Assembly: GCF_001667075.1 (NCBI RefSeq)
Contig: NZ_LZIL01000042.1
Coordinates: forward strand, 62,001 to 126,000
Source: Mycobacterium sp. 852014-52450_SCH5900713
Lineage (GTDB): Bacteria; Actinomycetota; Actinomycetes; Mycobacteriales; Mycobacteriaceae
DNA: 64,000 bases
Direction of reading: 5' to 3'
Each line of letters starts with the position of its first letter. The first letter of the stretch is position 1. Below, in pieces: positions 54,901 through 64,000 of this stretch. Under the pieces are notes generated by a model. The model was not told the origin of the DNA. It did no database searches and was given only the letters and a program-made list of their open reading frames with translations. The position numbers and the translations under genes are program-made.

Positions 54901-55361
54901 CCTACGCGTTTCAAGCACTCCTGCGCCACGACCGCGCGTACGCCGGGTATGCAAAGCTGACGGGCACCCCGTGGTTCGCCGCCTACGCGCAACGCAGCAG
55001 GTTCGCTGAATTGTTCCGCTCCAGGGGCCAAAGCTCGACGGACGCAAGCGAATTGCTGGGCGAGTTGAAGGCCCTGTCGCCGGAAGACCGGCCCGTTCGG
55101 CTCCGCCGCATGGTCTCCGACGCCGTGAGCCTGATTCTGCGGCGCACCATCGACCCGGATCACCCGCTCTCCGAGTATGGCCTCGACTCGATGGGCAACC
55201 TTGAGCTGCGCACCCGTATCGAGGCGGAAACAGGGGTGCGCGTCACCACCAACGACATCACCACCATTCGGGGTCTGGCCGGGCTACTGTGTGAAACCCT
55301 TTCTGCAACTGCCGACCGCGGTTCCGGCGCAAGCGGACAGAAGGAGGAAGAGTGTTCGTAG
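48987..55361 (+). CDS. Mycocerosic-acid-synthase-type iterative polyketide synthase
   Basis: 2124 aa, complete reducing module. KS (1-430; nucleophile in DTACSSG about residue 174, His in [12 protein letters not shown] and [12 protein letters not shown]), AT (about 545-830; GHSMGE about 621, VASH supporting methylmalonyl-CoA), DH (about 895-1180; [11 protein letters not shown], Asp in [10 protein letters not shown]), ER (about 1410-1725), KR (about 1750-1990; [10 protein letters not shown]...Y...N catalytic set), ACP (about 2040-2095; GLDS). Order KS-AT-DH-ER-KR-ACP is that of Mas and Pks2, which extend fatty acids into multimethyl-branched acids. No thioesterase; release would be by the PapA partner. 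GTG start, weak ribosome binding site. Confidence 0.93.
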   Translation: MSSHPIATPVAVIGMACRLPGGIESPEQFWEALLRGDDLVTEIPPDRWDADEFYDPQPGVPGRSVCKWGAFLDDVAGFDPEFFGITDNEATAMDPQHRLLLETSWEAMEHGGLTRKTLAGSRTGVFMGLMHDDYQFVHAEADALEGPYGYMGNSFAMGSGRVAYTMGLRGPAMTVDTACSSGLAAVHIACRSLHDGESDMALAGGASVSFEPRKSCSGSAIGMLSATGHCRPFDIAADGFVAGEGCVVLLLKRLPDALRAGDRILAVLRGTAANQDGHTVNIVTPSRAAQVEAYRAALSAADVDARTVGLVEAHGPGTPVGDPVEYASLAEVYGVDGPCALASVKTNFGHTQSAAGALGLMKAVLALQHGVIPRNLHFTRLPDQMAEIKTNLFVPQANTPWPSNGQRGPRRAAVSSYGFSGTNVHAIVEQAPLTPAPGDAPPIPVIDGALLFPLSATSPDGLRQTARRLADWVDKHAPELAASDVAYTLARRRAHRTVRTAVIAGTLGELTEGLRGVAAGEFPYQPAVGQDDRGPVWLFSGQGSQWASMGAELLATEPVFAATVATVEPLIARESGFSVTQAISVPATVTGIDRIQPALFTMQVALAATMRAYGVRPGAVIGHSMGEVAAAVVAGALVLEDGVRVICRRSRLMATIAGSGAMASVELPAEQVLLELMARGVDDVVLAVVASPQSTVVGGAAQAVRDLVAGWEQRDVAAREIAVDVASHSPQVDPILDELSDVLAGLDPRTPDVPFYSSTAFDPREQPVCDAWYWSDNLRHMVRFAAAVQAALEDGYRVFAELAPHPLLTHAVEQTAGSLGMPLAALAAMRREQEPRHGLRGLLADLHSAGAAVDFSVLYPEGRLVDVPLPSWSRRPLLLNRGGQDSRARGAWTVPVHPLMGPHVRLPEEPERHVWQGEVGTATQPWLGDHRIHNVAVLPGAAYCEMALAAARTIFGEKSEVRDITFEATLLLDAETPVSADASVNAPGIADFVVQSFQERKPVRRATGVLRARGREDRPAAYDIAALLATHSCRLDGAVLRQQFDDHGLQYGAAFAGLATAYTAGEGGGTVLAEVALPGAIRSQHSAYGIHPALLDACFQSVAAHPAARVAGSAGLLLPLGVRGVRLYAPTRGARYCYTKVSTADGAGLEADLDVLDEHGTVLLAVSGLQVSTGAAEGAHRDRVLNERLLTIEWTPRALPDVEHVSRESCLLISTSATADVTATSLADALKSGGTDCITMTWPQHCDHRANSESLGAHLGARGVGGVVILTGPKNGNPEEECAGRGGDYVRHLVRIARQITEIDREPPRLYVVTRNAQAVVPGDVNNLEQAGLRGLVRAINTEYPHLRASQIDMDEDTDAEQLARQLLGPSDEDETAWRNGQWHTARVTPGPLRPEDRRTAVADHPHDGMRMQIRTPGDLETLELAAFQRVPPGRGEIEVAVTASSVNFSDILIAAGQHPGDDGDARQLGRDFAGVVTAVGPEVSTHRVGDLVGGFSATGCWATFVTCDARLAATLPPGLTADQAAAVTTPHAVAWHALHDQARIATGDRVLIHSAAGSVGRAAIAIAHAAGAEVFATAGSEQRRELLRNMGIQHVYDSRRIEFTEQIRRDTGGYGVDIVLNSLSGAAQRAGLEALAAGGRFVEIGKQDVCANTRLELFPFHRNLTFHYVDLTLMSQSHPERVGGLLSTVYRLVAEHELPLPDITHYALGDATAALRVKSEAEHTGRVLLDMPKTGHTNVVVPPGQSPTFRNDGSYIITGGLGGIGLFLAEKMAAAGCGRIVLSSRSQPNARALETIELIRAMGTDIEVDCGDIAEAGTATRLVATATATGLPLRGVLHAAAVFENAMLATTSDELIDRNWAPKVFGAWNLHRATAALALDWFCLFSSAVGLVGSPGQSAYAAANSWLDAFARWRRARGLPATAIGWALWAEVGRAAELRSATGEDVAPGQDGEGTAIAHWRDTAFTADEGAYAFQALLRHDRAYAGYAKLTGTPWFAAYAQRSRFAELFRSRGQSSTDASELLGELKALSPEDRPVRLRRMVSDAVSLILRRTIDPDHPLSEYGLDSMGNLELRTRIEAETGVRVTTNDITTIRGLAGLLCETLSATADRGSGASGQKEEECS

Positions 55362-56818
55362 GTGCGGGGCCGGCGCGCGGGTTGTTCGTGGGAACGGTTC
55401 ATGACTGGGTGCCCGAGTCGGGCAGGATCGTGTCCTGGGAAGCCTCACCGTCCTCCCTCGAGAAGGCCCGGCAGGCGCCGATAAGCGATGTGCCGCTGAG
55501 CGCCATGCAGGAAGCCCACCTGCGCGGCTTTTCCCGCTACGCGGCCCGCGGGCTCGACTATGCCCGGCTGGTCATCGGGTGCGGCGACGAACCCGGCCGG
55601 TGCGACGTCCGTGCCATGAGCTACGTCATCAATGCACACCTGCGCCGACACAAGACGTATCACAGTTGGTTCGCATACCAAGACGCGGAATGCATTGTGC
55701 GGCATACCATCGATGATCCCGCCGATATCGAGTTCGTTCCGACCCGGCGTGACACGATGACACCGACCGAGTGGCGTCAGTTCGTGCTGTCCACCCCCGA
55801 CCCGGTGCAATGGGACTGCTTCAGGTTCGGCATCATCCAGCGCGCGGACCACTTCACCTTCTTCGCGATCGTCGATCACGTGCACTGTGACCCGACGATC
55901 ATCTCGGGGTTGTACACGGAAATCTTGATGAACTACCGCAGCCTGATCACCGGGGGCGCGCTCGGTTCGTCACCATCGCCCGCCAGTCACGACGATTTCT
56001 GCATGCGAGAGAAGCAACACCTGGCCAGCCTGGCGGCGTCTTCCCCCGAGGTGCGGAGGTGGATCGAATTCGCCGAACGGAACGGCGGAACGCTACCGGA
56101 CTTCCCCCTGCCGCTCGGCGACTTGTCCGTGCCTTCCGGTGGCGACCTCGTCGTCCAGCGCCTGATGGGTCAGGAACAGACCGCCGCATTCGAATCACTC
56201 TGCATCCGAGCGGCCGCGCGCATCAGCGGGGGCCTGTTCGCCTGTGTGGCTCTCGCGCAGTACGAGTTGACCGGCGCGACGACGTATTACGGGCTCGCGC
56301 CGATCGACAAACGCAGGACCCTCGCGGAATTCTCGACCATGGGATGGTTCACCGGCGTGGTTCCGTTCACCGTCCCCGTCGACCCGGCATCTTTTGCAGA
56401 GACCGCGCGCGCCGCGCAGGCGTCCTTCGACTCGAATCTGGATCTCGCGAATGTGTCGTTCAACGACGTGCTGAAGTTGGCGCCCTGGCTCAGGGAGTGG
56501 GGACCGAATTGCACCATGGTCAATTACATGGATGCCGGCCTGCCGCCCTTTTCCGCCACCGTCGCTTCCCAGATGAAGAACGCGAACGTCAAAATCTATT
56601 GCGACCCAAGGGATCCGGCTCACTTGTATATTTCGGTGATCCGGCTCTTCGACGAGGTGTCGATTTGGGTGAATTTCCCGAACAATCCGGTGGCGAGGGA
56701 CTCCGTGACCCGATTTCTGAACGCGCTGACAGCGGTATTCAAGCGCGTCTTGGCGGACGACGGTTCGAGTGCGGCAAGGACCGAGGTCACGGATCTTGCC
56801 TACGCGGACGACGATTGA
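55352..56818 (+). CDS. PapA3-like polyketide-associated acyltransferase
   Basis: 488 aa of the condensation-domain/PapA family. Catalytic His in [13 protein letters not shown] (HxxxD form, about residues 175-185) and a later DFPLPLGD / TGWFTG-type core; the sequence GQ.ISDVPLS.MQ..H.RG...GLDY matches what I remember of PapA3 (Rv1182). It moves acyl chains from the synthase ACP to a trehalose or related sugar. The GTG at 55352 overlaps the synthase end by 10 bases with GAGGAAGA upstream, so the enzyme is made with the synthase. Confidence 0.85.
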   Translation: MFVGAGPARGLFVGTVHDWVPESGRIVSWEASPSSLEKARQAPISDVPLSAMQEAHLRGFSRYAARGLDYARLVIGCGDEPGRCDVRAMSYVINAHLRRHKTYHSWFAYQDAECIVRHTIDDPADIEFVPTRRDTMTPTEWRQFVLSTPDPVQWDCFRFGIIQRADHFTFFAIVDHVHCDPTIISGLYTEILMNYRSLITGGALGSSPSPASHDDFCMREKQHLASLAASSPEVRRWIEFAERNGGTLPDFPLPLGDLSVPSGGDLVVQRLMGQEQTAAFESLCIRAAARISGGLFACVALAQYELTGATTYYGLAPIDKRRTLAEFSTMGWFTGVVPFTVPVDPASFAETARAAQASFDSNLDLANVSFNDVLKLAPWLREWGPNCTMVNYMDAGLPPFSATVASQMKNANVKIYCDPRDPAHLYISVIRLFDEVSIWVNFPNNPVARDSVTRFLNALTAVFKRVLADDGSSAARTEVTDLAYADDD

Positions 56819-56835
56819 CGGGGCCGGTTGCGTCG

Positions 56836-58092
56836 ATGAAAGTTGTCTTGGCGGCCCACGGAACGCGCGGCGATGTCGAGCCCTGCGCCGCTGTCGGCCT
56901 TGAGCTGATGCGGCGAGGGCACGAAGTACGCGTGGCGGCGCCGCCCGACCTGATTGGCTTTGTGGAGTCGGCCGGGCTTGTTGCGGTCGGGTACGGGCCG
57001 GATTCGCAGGAGCAGGTCAAGGCGCTCGCGGATTTCCACCACCACGCCTTCAAGCCGCAAAACCCGATCAACTTGGTCCGCGCGGGCAAGGAGCTTTTCA
57101 TCGAGGGTTGGGCGCAGATGAGTTCGACGCTGACTTCGGTGGCGGACGGGGCCGACGTACTGGTAACCGGCCAGACGTACCACGGGGTCGTCGCCAATGT
57201 GGCGGAGTACTACGACATTCCAGTGGCTGCGCTTCACCACATGCCGATCTGCGTCAATGGCCAGCTGGCTCTTCCGTCGATACCATCGCCGGCTCCCCTG
57301 GTCCGCGCTACGTTGAGGACGGCGTGGTGGCTGTACTGGCTTATCACCCAGGAGGTCGATGACGCGCAACGCCGTCAACTGGGCCTACCGCGGGCAACGG
57401 CCCCCGCGGCGAAACGGATGGCGCAACGCGGATCGCTCGAAATCCAGGCCTACGACGGAGCGTGTTTTCCGGGCCTGTCGAAGGAATGGAACGGCCGCCG
57501 GCCGTTCGTCGGCGCGCTCACGATGGAATTACCGACGCATGACGACGGTGAGGTGGCTTCGTGGGCTACCGCGGGAACGCCCCCCATCTACTTCGGGTTT
57601 GGCAGCACACCGGTCCGGTCGCCCGCCGACGCGATCGCCATGATCGCCGCGGCCTGCGCGGACCTCGGCGAACGGGCCTTGGTGTATTCGGGCGCGACCA
57701 GCCCACACTGCACGCCGCATTCCGACCGAATACGACTGGTGGGCCCGCTGAATTACACCGTCACCCTTCCGCTCTGCCGCGCGATTGTTCACCACGGTGG
57801 CGGGGGCACCACGGCCGCCGGTCTGCGAGCCGGAATTCCCATGCTGATCCTCTGGGACGTGGCCGAGCAGCCGCTGTGGGCCGCGCAGGTCACCCGGATG
57901 CGAGTTGGCCGATCCCAGCGCCTGGTGAGCACCACCGTGGAATCGCTCGTGAGACACCTCCGTGAAATCCTTGCGCCGCAATACACGGCCCGGGCTCGCG
58001 ATTTCGCCGGTCGCATGACCAAGCCTGCCGAAAGCATCAGCGCGGCAGCCGATCTCGTGGAGGCGGTCGCCCGCGGGGAGCGTGTTCGATGA
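56836..58092 (+). CDS. GT1-family glycosyltransferase (MGT/Gtf type)
   Basis: 418 aa. The N-terminal acceptor domain begins [20 protein letters not shown] and the C-terminal donor domain has FGFGSTPVR and [17 protein letters not shown], the nucleotide-sugar pocket of UDP-type GT1 enzymes. Closest in kind to the glycolipid glycosyltransferases of mycobacteria (Rv1524/Rv1526c, GPL Gtf). It probably adds a deoxysugar or hexose to the lipid. 17 bases after papA; stop overlaps the next gene. Confidence 0.85.
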   Translation: MKVVLAAHGTRGDVEPCAAVGLELMRRGHEVRVAAPPDLIGFVESAGLVAVGYGPDSQEQVKALADFHHHAFKPQNPINLVRAGKELFIEGWAQMSSTLTSVADGADVLVTGQTYHGVVANVAEYYDIPVAALHHMPICVNGQLALPSIPSPAPLVRATLRTAWWLYWLITQEVDDAQRRQLGLPRATAPAAKRMAQRGSLEIQAYDGACFPGLSKEWNGRRPFVGALTMELPTHDDGEVASWATAGTPPIYFGFGSTPVRSPADAIAMIAAACADLGERALVYSGATSPHCTPHSDRIRLVGPLNYTVTLPLCRAIVHHGGGGTTAAGLRAGIPMLILWDVAEQPLWAAQVTRMRVGRSQRLVSTTVESLVRHLREILAPQYTARARDFAGRMTKPAESISAAADLVEAVARGERVR

Positions 58093-58790
58093 TGTGGGGA
58101 ACGGTGCTGCCGATCGCTCTTTGGCTGTCGCTCGACCCGACGCGTCTGGTCGTCGGCGGAATCTTGATGTCACGCCCCCGGCCCCGACACAACCTCCTTG
58201 CCTACTGGTGGGGCGGCATGACAGCGGGCCTGGGCCCGGCCGTCGGCGCCTTCGTACTTCTGCGGAATTCCCCACCGACGGTTATGGAAGATGCGAAGAC
58301 TACGGTCATGCGCTTCACGGGCGCCTACTTCCAGATCGCGGTCGGCGTGCTTGCGCTGGCGATCGCGACAGGAGTGTGGGCGTACCGCGGCGCCCCGTCG
58401 TCCTCAGGCCAGCAATTGCCCCGACCGACCGCGGCCGCCCGGCTCACGGCGCGCATCCGGCGCGCGTTGCAGGGCGGAAATCCGTGGGTGGCGTTCGGGA
58501 TCGGACTGATGACGACCGTGCCACTCGCCGATTATCTCGTGGTCCTCATCATCATCGCCTCCTCGAGAGCAGCCATCGGCGCTCAACTCGGCGCAGTCGT
58601 GATATTCATCGTCGTGGTGCTCGCTCTCGTCGAGGTCCCCCTCGTCAGTTATCTTGTCGCACCGGCGCAGACGCAGCAGGCGATGGTCCAGCTGCAAAGG
58701 TGGTTCGCCACTCACCGTCGACGGCTTCTGATCGCGGCACCCGCTCTCGCTGGGATCATGCTGTTGGCCGCGGGTGTCAGCAGCCTCTGA
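58089..58790 (+). CDS. Gap/Sap-like membrane protein for glycolipid export
   Basis: 233 aa with about six membrane helices and a central cytosolic loop (about 105-135). It resembles the Gap family (GPL-addressing protein) and Sap (Rv3821), small membrane proteins that help move glycolipids to the surface. ATG overlaps the glycosyltransferase stop; a second ATG is the next codon. Last plus-strand gene of this block; it faces the minus-strand genes with 14 bases between stops. Confidence 0.8.
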   Translation: MMWGTVLPIALWLSLDPTRLVVGGILMSRPRPRHNLLAYWWGGMTAGLGPAVGAFVLLRNSPPTVMEDAKTTVMRFTGAYFQIAVGVLALAIATGVWAYRGAPSSSGQQLPRPTAAARLTARIRRALQGGNPWVAFGIGLMTTVPLADYLVVLIIIASSRAAIGAQLGAVVIFIVVVLALVEVPLVSYLVAPAQTQQAMVQLQRWFATHRRRLLIAAPALAGIMLLAAGVSSL

Positions 58791-58804
58791 ACCGCCAGCG
58801 TCGT

Positions 58805-59854
58805 TCATTTCGAACGGGGCAGCCTCCGGCGGGGAGCTTCGGTGCGCCCAGCGTAGGTCCACCCAGCCGTCGGCCGGGCGTAGCCGCTAACCAAGGAGGG
58901 CGCTCTCCGGCCCAGCCGGTCCACGTGCGCCTGGATGAGCTCGAACGGGTAGTCGGTGTGTCGCTCGATGACATCGCGCACGTTCGCCATGGACGCGTGC
59001 CACGGCATGTCGTATCGCGCCAGGTTGGTCTTGAGGAAAGGGAACCGGAAGTCCTTGATGAGTCCGTCCCAAAAGTGCAGGGTCCCGTTATTGCGGCCGG
59101 AGCGTTTATTCGCCCACGGATGGGCTGATGAGCGGCCATAGGCGAGTTCGATGGCGGCGGCGGAGACGAACGGGTTGAGGCTGAGGCCCGCCTTGCGAGC
59201 CCGCGCAGATATGCCGATCTCGTAGCGCCAGATGACCGTCTGTTTGTGGACCACGTACTGGAAGCCGTTCCAGAAATCCTCGAGAAACGGACGTGTGCGC
59301 GGATTGAGATCCCAAGCCAGAAAGAAAGATTGGAGATGGGGAACCAACTGGGTGTTCTCGACCGCGCCGTACATGTCGGCACCGTGAAACGAGCTCAACA
59401 TGTTTTCGAGGGAAAAGAGCGGACCGAACACGCTGTCATTGGCGACCAGAAACCGGTCGAACTGATCGAGCGACCACCCGCGGTGCGTGAGAACGCACCA
59501 CGCGAGGTGCCACGATCCGAAATCGTAAGAGAGTGTGCGGCGGGTGTAGATGCCGGCACACAGAGAGCGGATGGAAGCCACGGACTCCGGTGTGAGAGTG
59601 GGCGAGCCGGAGACGAAGACAATGGTCGCGCCCTGCTCCCGCAACGCCTTCAGGTAATAGGCGACGTACGGGTCGACGACGCCCTGGGGATCGAAGTGGG
59701 CAAACAACGCAAGCGTACGGCGGCCGGGCGGCGGATGCGGCGGAAGCTCTAGGTGGGTTTCGCACAGGAATCGGAAGGCGTTGCCGCCCAGCCGATAACG
59801 CGCCGCGGCTGACGCGCGCTCTGCTTCGGTGCGAAGCGAATCCGAAATCTTCAT
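58805..59854 (-). CDS. Rhamnan synthesis F (RgpF)-like protein
   Basis: 349 aa. TLALFAHFDPQGVVDPYVAYY, YDFGSWHLAW and DSVFGPLFSLENMLS are typical of the rhamnan-synthesis protein F family (PF05045), glycosyltransferases of polysaccharide and glycolipid clusters. It could elongate the sugar part of the lipid. ATG at 59854; it follows the FadD gene by 58 bases on the same strand and probably shares its transcript. Confidence 0.82.
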   Translation of the reverse strand: MKISDSLRTEAERASAAARYRLGGNAFRFLCETHLELPPHPPPGRRTLALFAHFDPQGVVDPYVAYYLKALREQGATIVFVSGSPTLTPESVASIRSLCAGIYTRRTLSYDFGSWHLAWCVLTHRGWSLDQFDRFLVANDSVFGPLFSLENMLSSFHGADMYGAVENTQLVPHLQSFFLAWDLNPRTRPFLEDFWNGFQYVVHKQTVIWRYEIGISARARKAGLSLNPFVSAAAIELAYGRSSAHPWANKRSGRNNGTLHFWDGLIKDFRFPFLKTNLARYDMPWHASMANVRDVIERHTDYPFELIQAHVDRLGRRAPSLVSGYARPTAGWTYAGRTEAPRRRLPRSK

Positions 59855-59912
59855 CGCGACCCCGTGGCCTCCGGTGAGTGCTCAGTCGACGTGAAGCGGC
59901 CAGCCGCCAGCG

Positions 59913-61631
59913 CTAGGCATCCAACCGCGCGAACTGATTCTGTTGATAGCGCTCGACGCAGGCCGCTCTTCGGACCTTGCCGCTGGTGGTGATGGGGATC
60001 GAACCGGGCGCTACCACAACGAGATCGGCAATGCTCAGTCCGTGCACGGTGGATATCGCGGAAGTGACTTTGCGCTTGACGGCATCGAAACCCGCTTCGC
60101 TGGCGTCGGCGCGATTCTTGAACTCGATGATCGCGACGACTTTTTCGGTGCCCTCGGCCGGAACCGAGATTGCTGCGCACCGCCCCGGCGCGATGCTCTG
60201 GATCGTTGCCTCGAGGTCGTCGGGAGAGTGGTTGCGGCCGTAGACGATCAATAGATCCTTGATACGGCCGATGATGAACAGTTCGCCGTCGGCGATGAAC
60301 CCCATATCTCCGGTCCGCAGCCAGGGCCCCTCGGGAGTGCCGGCCGTCGCATCGACAAGCGTTGCGCCGAATTTCTCTTCAGACTCTGGTCGTTTCTGCC
60401 AGTAGCCGGACGCGACGTTGTGCCCATGCACCCAGATTTCACCGGTCGTTCCCGCCGGACATTCGATACGTGTCTCCGGATTGACGATGCGCACCATCGG
60501 TGAGCGTGGCGCGCCGTAACTGACCAGTGCGGTACCGCCCCCGCTCGCACACCGCTTCGCGAGGCCAGCGGTCAATTCTTCGGAGTCGAAGTGCACGACT
60601 TGTGGTGGTTGACCCGCTTCGCGGGTCGCGACGTACAGCGTTGCCTCCGCCATTCCATACGAGGGCCGCAACACCCGCTCCGGGAGGTTGAAGGAGGCGA
60701 AGCGCTCGGTGAAGCGTCGCAGCGTCGCGGGCTGGACTCGCTCGCTGCCGTTGAGGATGCTGAGCACGTTTCCCAGATCGAGGCCGGCCAGGTCGTCGTC
60801 CGAGGTCTTTCTTGCGGCCAATTCGAAGGCGAAATTAGGCCCCGCCGATAGTGCGTGACTGTTGCAGGCCAGCAACTGCATCCACCGGGCCGGCCGCTGC
60901 AGGAACGCCACCGGAGTCGTGAGCACGGTGTGGAACCCCGTCAGCACCGGAAAGATGATTCCGAGATGCAACCCCATGTCGTGGTAGAAGGGCAGCCACG
61001 ACACCACAGTGGTGTCCGGTGGGGCCACGCCGCCGTGGTCGCCGAAGAAGGCGGCATTGATCTGCCCGAAATTGGCCATGATGTTCCTGTCGGAGACCAT
61101 CACTCCGGCGGGGGTGCGCGTCGACCCGGACGTGTATTGCAAATAGATGGTGTCGATTGAGCTGTCGACCCGCGCGCGCGGCGCGTTCGTCGAGCCCGGG
61201 GCCGGCGAATCAACCGCGACGATCGACGGAACGGAGTCCCCGGCCCCCGCCTCGACATACCGGGCGACGTCGTCCGCGATCGACGATGTCGTGAGGAGGA
61301 CGGAGGGCGAGGTGTCTTTCAGTACCGCACCGACACGTTCGTCGCTGGCCCCACCGAGTGGAACCGCAATCAGCCCAGCCTGTAATGCGGCAAGGAAGGC
61401 GGCGATGTAGTCCAGCCCGTGCGGCGCCAGTATCACTGCGCGCTCCCCCGGCCGCCCGTGAATCCCCAACTGCGGTGCGAGGTTAAGCACTCGCCGGTAC
61501 AGCTGCGACCATGTCACGCTTTCGGCGATTCCGTTGCGATCCAGCTCGTAATCCATGAACGTGAACGCCGTCCGGTTGGGCTGCAGGCTGGCGCGTTCGC
61601 GCAGCAGTGTCGGAATGGGACACTTAAGCAT
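59913..61631 (-). CDS. Fatty acyl-AMP ligase (FAAL, FadD23/FadD21-like)
   Basis: 572 aa. Adenylate-forming enzyme: P-loop [25 protein letters not shown] core, [18 protein letters not shown] and a hinge [18 protein letters not shown]. Length and the insertion after YGMAEA are those of FAALs, which activate fatty acids as acyl-AMP and hand them to a PKS, rather than CoA ligases. It would load the starter for the neighbouring synthase. ATG at 61631 (TPMLKCPIP); upstream codons to 61775 overlap the divergent region and are not used. Confidence 0.88.
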   Translation of the reverse strand: MLKCPIPTLLRERASLQPNRTAFTFMDYELDRNGIAESVTWSQLYRRVLNLAPQLGIHGRPGERAVILAPHGLDYIAAFLAALQAGLIAVPLGGASDERVGAVLKDTSPSVLLTTSSIADDVARYVEAGAGDSVPSIVAVDSPAPGSTNAPRARVDSSIDTIYLQYTSGSTRTPAGVMVSDRNIMANFGQINAAFFGDHGGVAPPDTTVVSWLPFYHDMGLHLGIIFPVLTGFHTVLTTPVAFLQRPARWMQLLACNSHALSAGPNFAFELAARKTSDDDLAGLDLGNVLSILNGSERVQPATLRRFTERFASFNLPERVLRPSYGMAEATLYVATREAGQPPQVVHFDSEELTAGLAKRCASGGGTALVSYGAPRSPMVRIVNPETRIECPAGTTGEIWVHGHNVASGYWQKRPESEEKFGATLVDATAGTPEGPWLRTGDMGFIADGELFIIGRIKDLLIVYGRNHSPDDLEATIQSIAPGRCAAISVPAEGTEKVVAIIEFKNRADASEAGFDAVKRKVTSAISTVHGLSIADLVVVAPGSIPITTSGKVRRAACVERYQQNQFARLDA

Positions 61632-61716
61632 GGGCGTCAGGCTACCCCGGCCATTATCACCGCGTCGGTTTTGCGCCGGACACGATGGGCGGCTGCAACG
61701 TACGCCGATAGAGAAC
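61632..61716. promoter_or_regulatory. Divergent promoter region of fadD and methyltransferase
   Basis: 85 bases between the FAAL start (minus) and the methyltransferase start (plus). It must hold both promoters; no -10/-35 was assigned with confidence. Confidence 0.4.
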
Positions 61717-62517
61717 GTGATCAGCCGGCTGAACTCCGCGCCAATCTTGGTGGCGCTATTGGATTTGCGCTTCAAATACGGCTATCGGTTTCTCAGCCGC
61801 CTCCTCACGAGGGACGACGTCTTATTCCTCAATTACGGATATGAGGAGGATCCGCCGCTGGCCCTGTCGCTGGCGGCGGACGACGAGCGCGATCGGTTTC
61901 CCATCCAGCTCTATCACCGCACGGCGACCCAGGTGGATCTCGCCGGCAAGGATGTGCTGGAAGTCAGTTGCGGCCACGGCGGTGGTGCCTCGTATCTGGT
62001 GCGAACGCTGCACCCCGCCTCTTACACGGGGTTGGATCTCAATACGGTCGGAATAGACTTCTGCCGAAAGAGGCACGATCTGCCCGGCCTGCAGTTCGTG
62101 CAGGGTAACGCGGAAAGCCTGCCCTTCCCCGACGCGTCCTTCGACGCGGTGATCAACGTCGAAGCCGCGATTAATTACCGCAACGTCCGCCGGTTCTTCG
62201 CTGAAGTGGAACGCGTGCTGCGGCCGGGCGGGCATTTCCTGTACGCGGATATCCGCTATGCCGACGAAATCGCCACCTGGGAAGCGGACCTGGCCGGCAT
62301 CTCCCTGCGCCGGATCTCAGAGACGGCGATCAACGCACAGGTCATGCGCGGGTTGGAGCAAAATCGCCTGTTCGACCAAATCACTCGGCGTCTGCCCAAC
62401 ATCGGATTCCTACGTGGCATCGCCGAGGACTATGCAGGGGGGCGCGGTTCGTTGATCTACCGGCGCCTGGAAAACGGCGAGGCTTCCTACCGGTTGTTCA
62501 GCTTCGCCAAGAATTGA
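61717..62517 (+). CDS. SAM-dependent methyltransferase of the Rv2952/GPL Mtf family
   Basis: 266 aa. [39 protein letters not shown] and [20 protein letters not shown] match the phthiotriol methyltransferase Rv2952 and GPL O-methyltransferases; SAM motif [12 protein letters not shown]. It probably methylates a hydroxyl on the lipid or its sugar. The GTG at 61717 gives the family's length; more upstream codons are open from 61555 but overlap the divergent FAAL gene. Confidence 0.85.
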   Translation: MISRLNSAPILVALLDLRFKYGYRFLSRLLTRDDVLFLNYGYEEDPPLALSLAADDERDRFPIQLYHRTATQVDLAGKDVLEVSCGHGGGASYLVRTLHPASYTGLDLNTVGIDFCRKRHDLPGLQFVQGNAESLPFPDASFDAVINVEAAINYRNVRRFFAEVERVLRPGGHFLYADIRYADEIATWEADLAGISLRRISETAINAQVMRGLEQNRLFDQITRRLPNIGFLRGIAEDYAGGRGSLIYRRLENGEASYRLFSFAKN

Positions 62518-62639
62518 TCCGCCTCGTCTCGAGACTTCATGCCGGCGTCACGCCGTGTGAAGCCAATACTCCCTCGCCCGGTGCACAACGGCCTATTCTT
62601 TGAACAGCAAACGCGGGGGCCGGGATTGGCGGAGGTCGG

Positions 62640-64000
62640 ATGGCGGCCGTAGCAACGTGCCAGGCATGCGGCACCGAGCTTTTCGAGAATGCGCGGTTCT
62701 GTCACGGATGCGGCTCACCAGTTGCCCAACCCACGGCCCACGCGGAGTACAAGCAGGTGTCGGTGCTGTTCGCCGACGTTGTGCATTCCATGGACATAGC
62801 CGCGGCCGTCGGCGCGGAGCGGCTGCGCGAAATCATGGCCGAACTGGTCGACCGCTGCACCGACGTGGTGCACCGCTACGGGGGCACGGTGGACAAGTTC
62901 ACCGGCGACGGGATCATGGCGGTGTTCGGCGCGCCCGTAGCAATGGAGGACCACGCGGTTCGCGCCTGCCTGACGGCCTTGGGAGTTCAGGAGGAGATCA
63001 AGCGGCTCGCGAGCGACGTCCGACAGCGCGACCGTGTGGACCTGCAGTTGCGGGTAGGCCTGAACTCCGGCCAGGTAATAGCGGGCGAAATCGGTTCCGG
63101 GCCGTTCCGCTACACCGCGATCGGTGAGCAAGTCGGGATGGCCCAACGGATGGAATCTGTGGCGCCCCCGGGTGAGGTGATGTTGAGCGAATCCACCGCA
63201 CGTCTCGTTCAGGAAGCCGCCGTGTTGGGCGCCGCCGAGGAGGTGCACATCAAGGGCAGCGATGCCCCGGTGCTGTCCCGTCGCCTGCTCGGCATGACCG
63301 GTGGTTGGCAACGAAGCCGGTCCCTGCAGGGCGCCCTGGTAGGACGAGAACTCGAAGTTGCGACGGTCGCGGGCCTCCTGGATCGGTCCTTGAGCGGGCG
63401 GGGTTGCGTTATCTGCGTTGCTGGACCACCGGGCATCGGCAAGACGCGCCTCGCTGATGAGGCCATCGCGATGGCGCGGGGGCGCGGTTTCGAGGTGTCA
63501 GCAGTCTTCTGTGAGTCGCACACCAGCGACGTCCCCTTTGTCGTGGCGGCACGGCTACTTCGCGAAGCCGCCCGAATAACCGAGCTCGACGACGAGGCGG
63601 CGCGCACACAGGTGCGCGCCAGCGTCCCCGATGCGTCCGATGAGGATTTGCTGCTGCTGTATGACTTGATGGGCATTAGAGAACCCGAGACCCTACCCCC
63701 CACGATCCGTCCCGATGCGCGGCGCCGGCGGTTGACCGCACTGATCAACTCAATCTCGTTGACGCGCACCCAACCGGTTCTCTACGTCGTCGAGGACGTG
63801 CATTGGATCGACGAGGTCAGTGAGTCGCTGCTGGCCGAATTACTCACCATCATCCCCCGAACGCCGTCGATGGTGCTGATCACATACCGGCCCGAATACC
63901 GCGGCGTACTGTCTAATGTCCTTGGTGCACAGGCGATCTCGTTGACGCCGCTGAGTGAGTCGGAAACCGCGACGCTGCTTGACGAGTTGTTGGGCACCGA
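62640..64000 (+). CDS. Zinc-ribbon / nucleotide-cyclase-like / AAA ATPase signalling protein, 5' part
   Basis: First 453 residues; continues beyond the window. A zinc ribbon (Cys7, Cys10, Cys21, Cys24), a class III cyclase domain (about 40-220) with metal Asp in FADVVHS and DKFTGDGIMAVFG, and an AAA/ATPase domain with Walker A AGPPGIGKTR (about 261-270) and Walker B VLYVVEDVHWID (about 380). The usual Asn of the VNxAxR catalytic motif is Gly here (GEQVGMAQR), so cyclase activity is doubtful. GGAGG precedes the ATG at 62640. Mycobacteria carry many such proteins. Confidence 0.85.
   Translation, partial: MAAVATCQACGTELFENARFCHGCGSPVAQPTAHAEYKQVSVLFADVVHSMDIAAAVGAERLREIMAELVDRCTDVVHRYGGTVDKFTGDGIMAVFGAPVAMEDHAVRACLTALGVQEEIKRLASDVRQRDRVDLQLRVGLNSGQVIAGEIGSGPFRYTAIGEQVGMAQRMESVAPPGEVMLSESTARLVQEAAVLGAAEEVHIKGSDAPVLSRRLLGMTGGWQRSRSLQGALVGRELEVATVAGLLDRSLSGRGCVICVAGPPGIGKTRLADEAIAMARGRGFEVSAVFCESHTSDVPFVVAARLLREAARITELDDEAARTQVRASVPDASDEDLLLLYDLMGIREPETLPPTIRPDARRRRLTALINSISLTRTQPVLYVVEDVHWIDEVSESLLAELLTIIPRTPSMVLITYRPEYRGVLSNVLGAQAISLTPLSESETATLLDELLGT

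Overview
The window comes from a high-GC Mycobacterium, most likely a slow-growing non-tuberculous species. From 1 to about 38.4 kb the gene order follows the M. tuberculosis chromosome around the replication origin (end of the Rv numbering into Rv0001-Rv0007): an ESX-2 edge, pcnA, mutT4, murJ, sigM/rsmA, trxB2/trxC, cwlM, parB/parA/gid, jag/yidC/yidD/rnpA/rpmH, dnaA, oriC, dnaN, recF, dciA, gyrB, gyrA, an Rv0007-like gene, tRNA-Ile and tRNA-Ala. Names rest on motifs, lengths and remembered synteny; no database search was run.

1-7.0 kb (minus strand): the 5' end of eccB2, then ESX-2-flanking genes: a lysozyme-like hydrolase, two Pro/Gly-rich secretion-associated proteins, two paralogous single-pass membrane proteins, a DUF2563 protein and a DxDGDG-repeat protein. 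7.0-21.1 kb: tRNA CCA-addition, a pair of small membrane proteins, and a cell-envelope/redox block (murJ with pseudokinase, sigM and its anti-sigma, a sigma-H-type promoter before trxB2-trxC, cwlM). 21.3-26.7 kb: the parABS segregation system with two parS palindromes inside coding sequence, and the membrane insertion/ribosome module. 26.7-38.1 kb: dnaA with DnaA boxes in its promoter, oriC, and the replication/topoisomerase genes.

38.4-48.6 kb is a 10.2 kb integrative element inserted in the tRNA-Ala gene and bounded by perfect 50-bp repeats. It carries a tyrosine integrase, repressor, excisionase-like protein, a DUF2742 protein as found in phiRv1/phiRv2, a RecA-like ATPase with iteron-like repeats, several small genes, a scaffold-like protein and an HK97-type major capsid protein. 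No terminase, portal, protease, tail or lysis genes are seen, so it looks like a capsid-encoding phage satellite. Its right end holds accessory genes, including a NYN-domain putative ribonuclease.

48.6-62.5 kb, where M. tuberculosis would have Rv0008c, is a lipid biosynthesis cluster: a mycocerosic-acid-synthase-type polyketide synthase, a PapA3-like acyltransferase, a GT1 glycosyltransferase, a Gap-like membrane protein, and in the opposite orientation a rhamnan-synthesis-F-like protein and a fatty acyl-AMP ligase, then a Rv2952-like methyltransferase. Together they could activate a starter fatty acid, build a methyl-branched chain, attach it to a sugar core, glycosylate and O-methylate it, and help move it outward; no MmpL transporter is in view. 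The window ends inside a zinc-ribbon/cyclase-like/AAA ATPase signalling gene.
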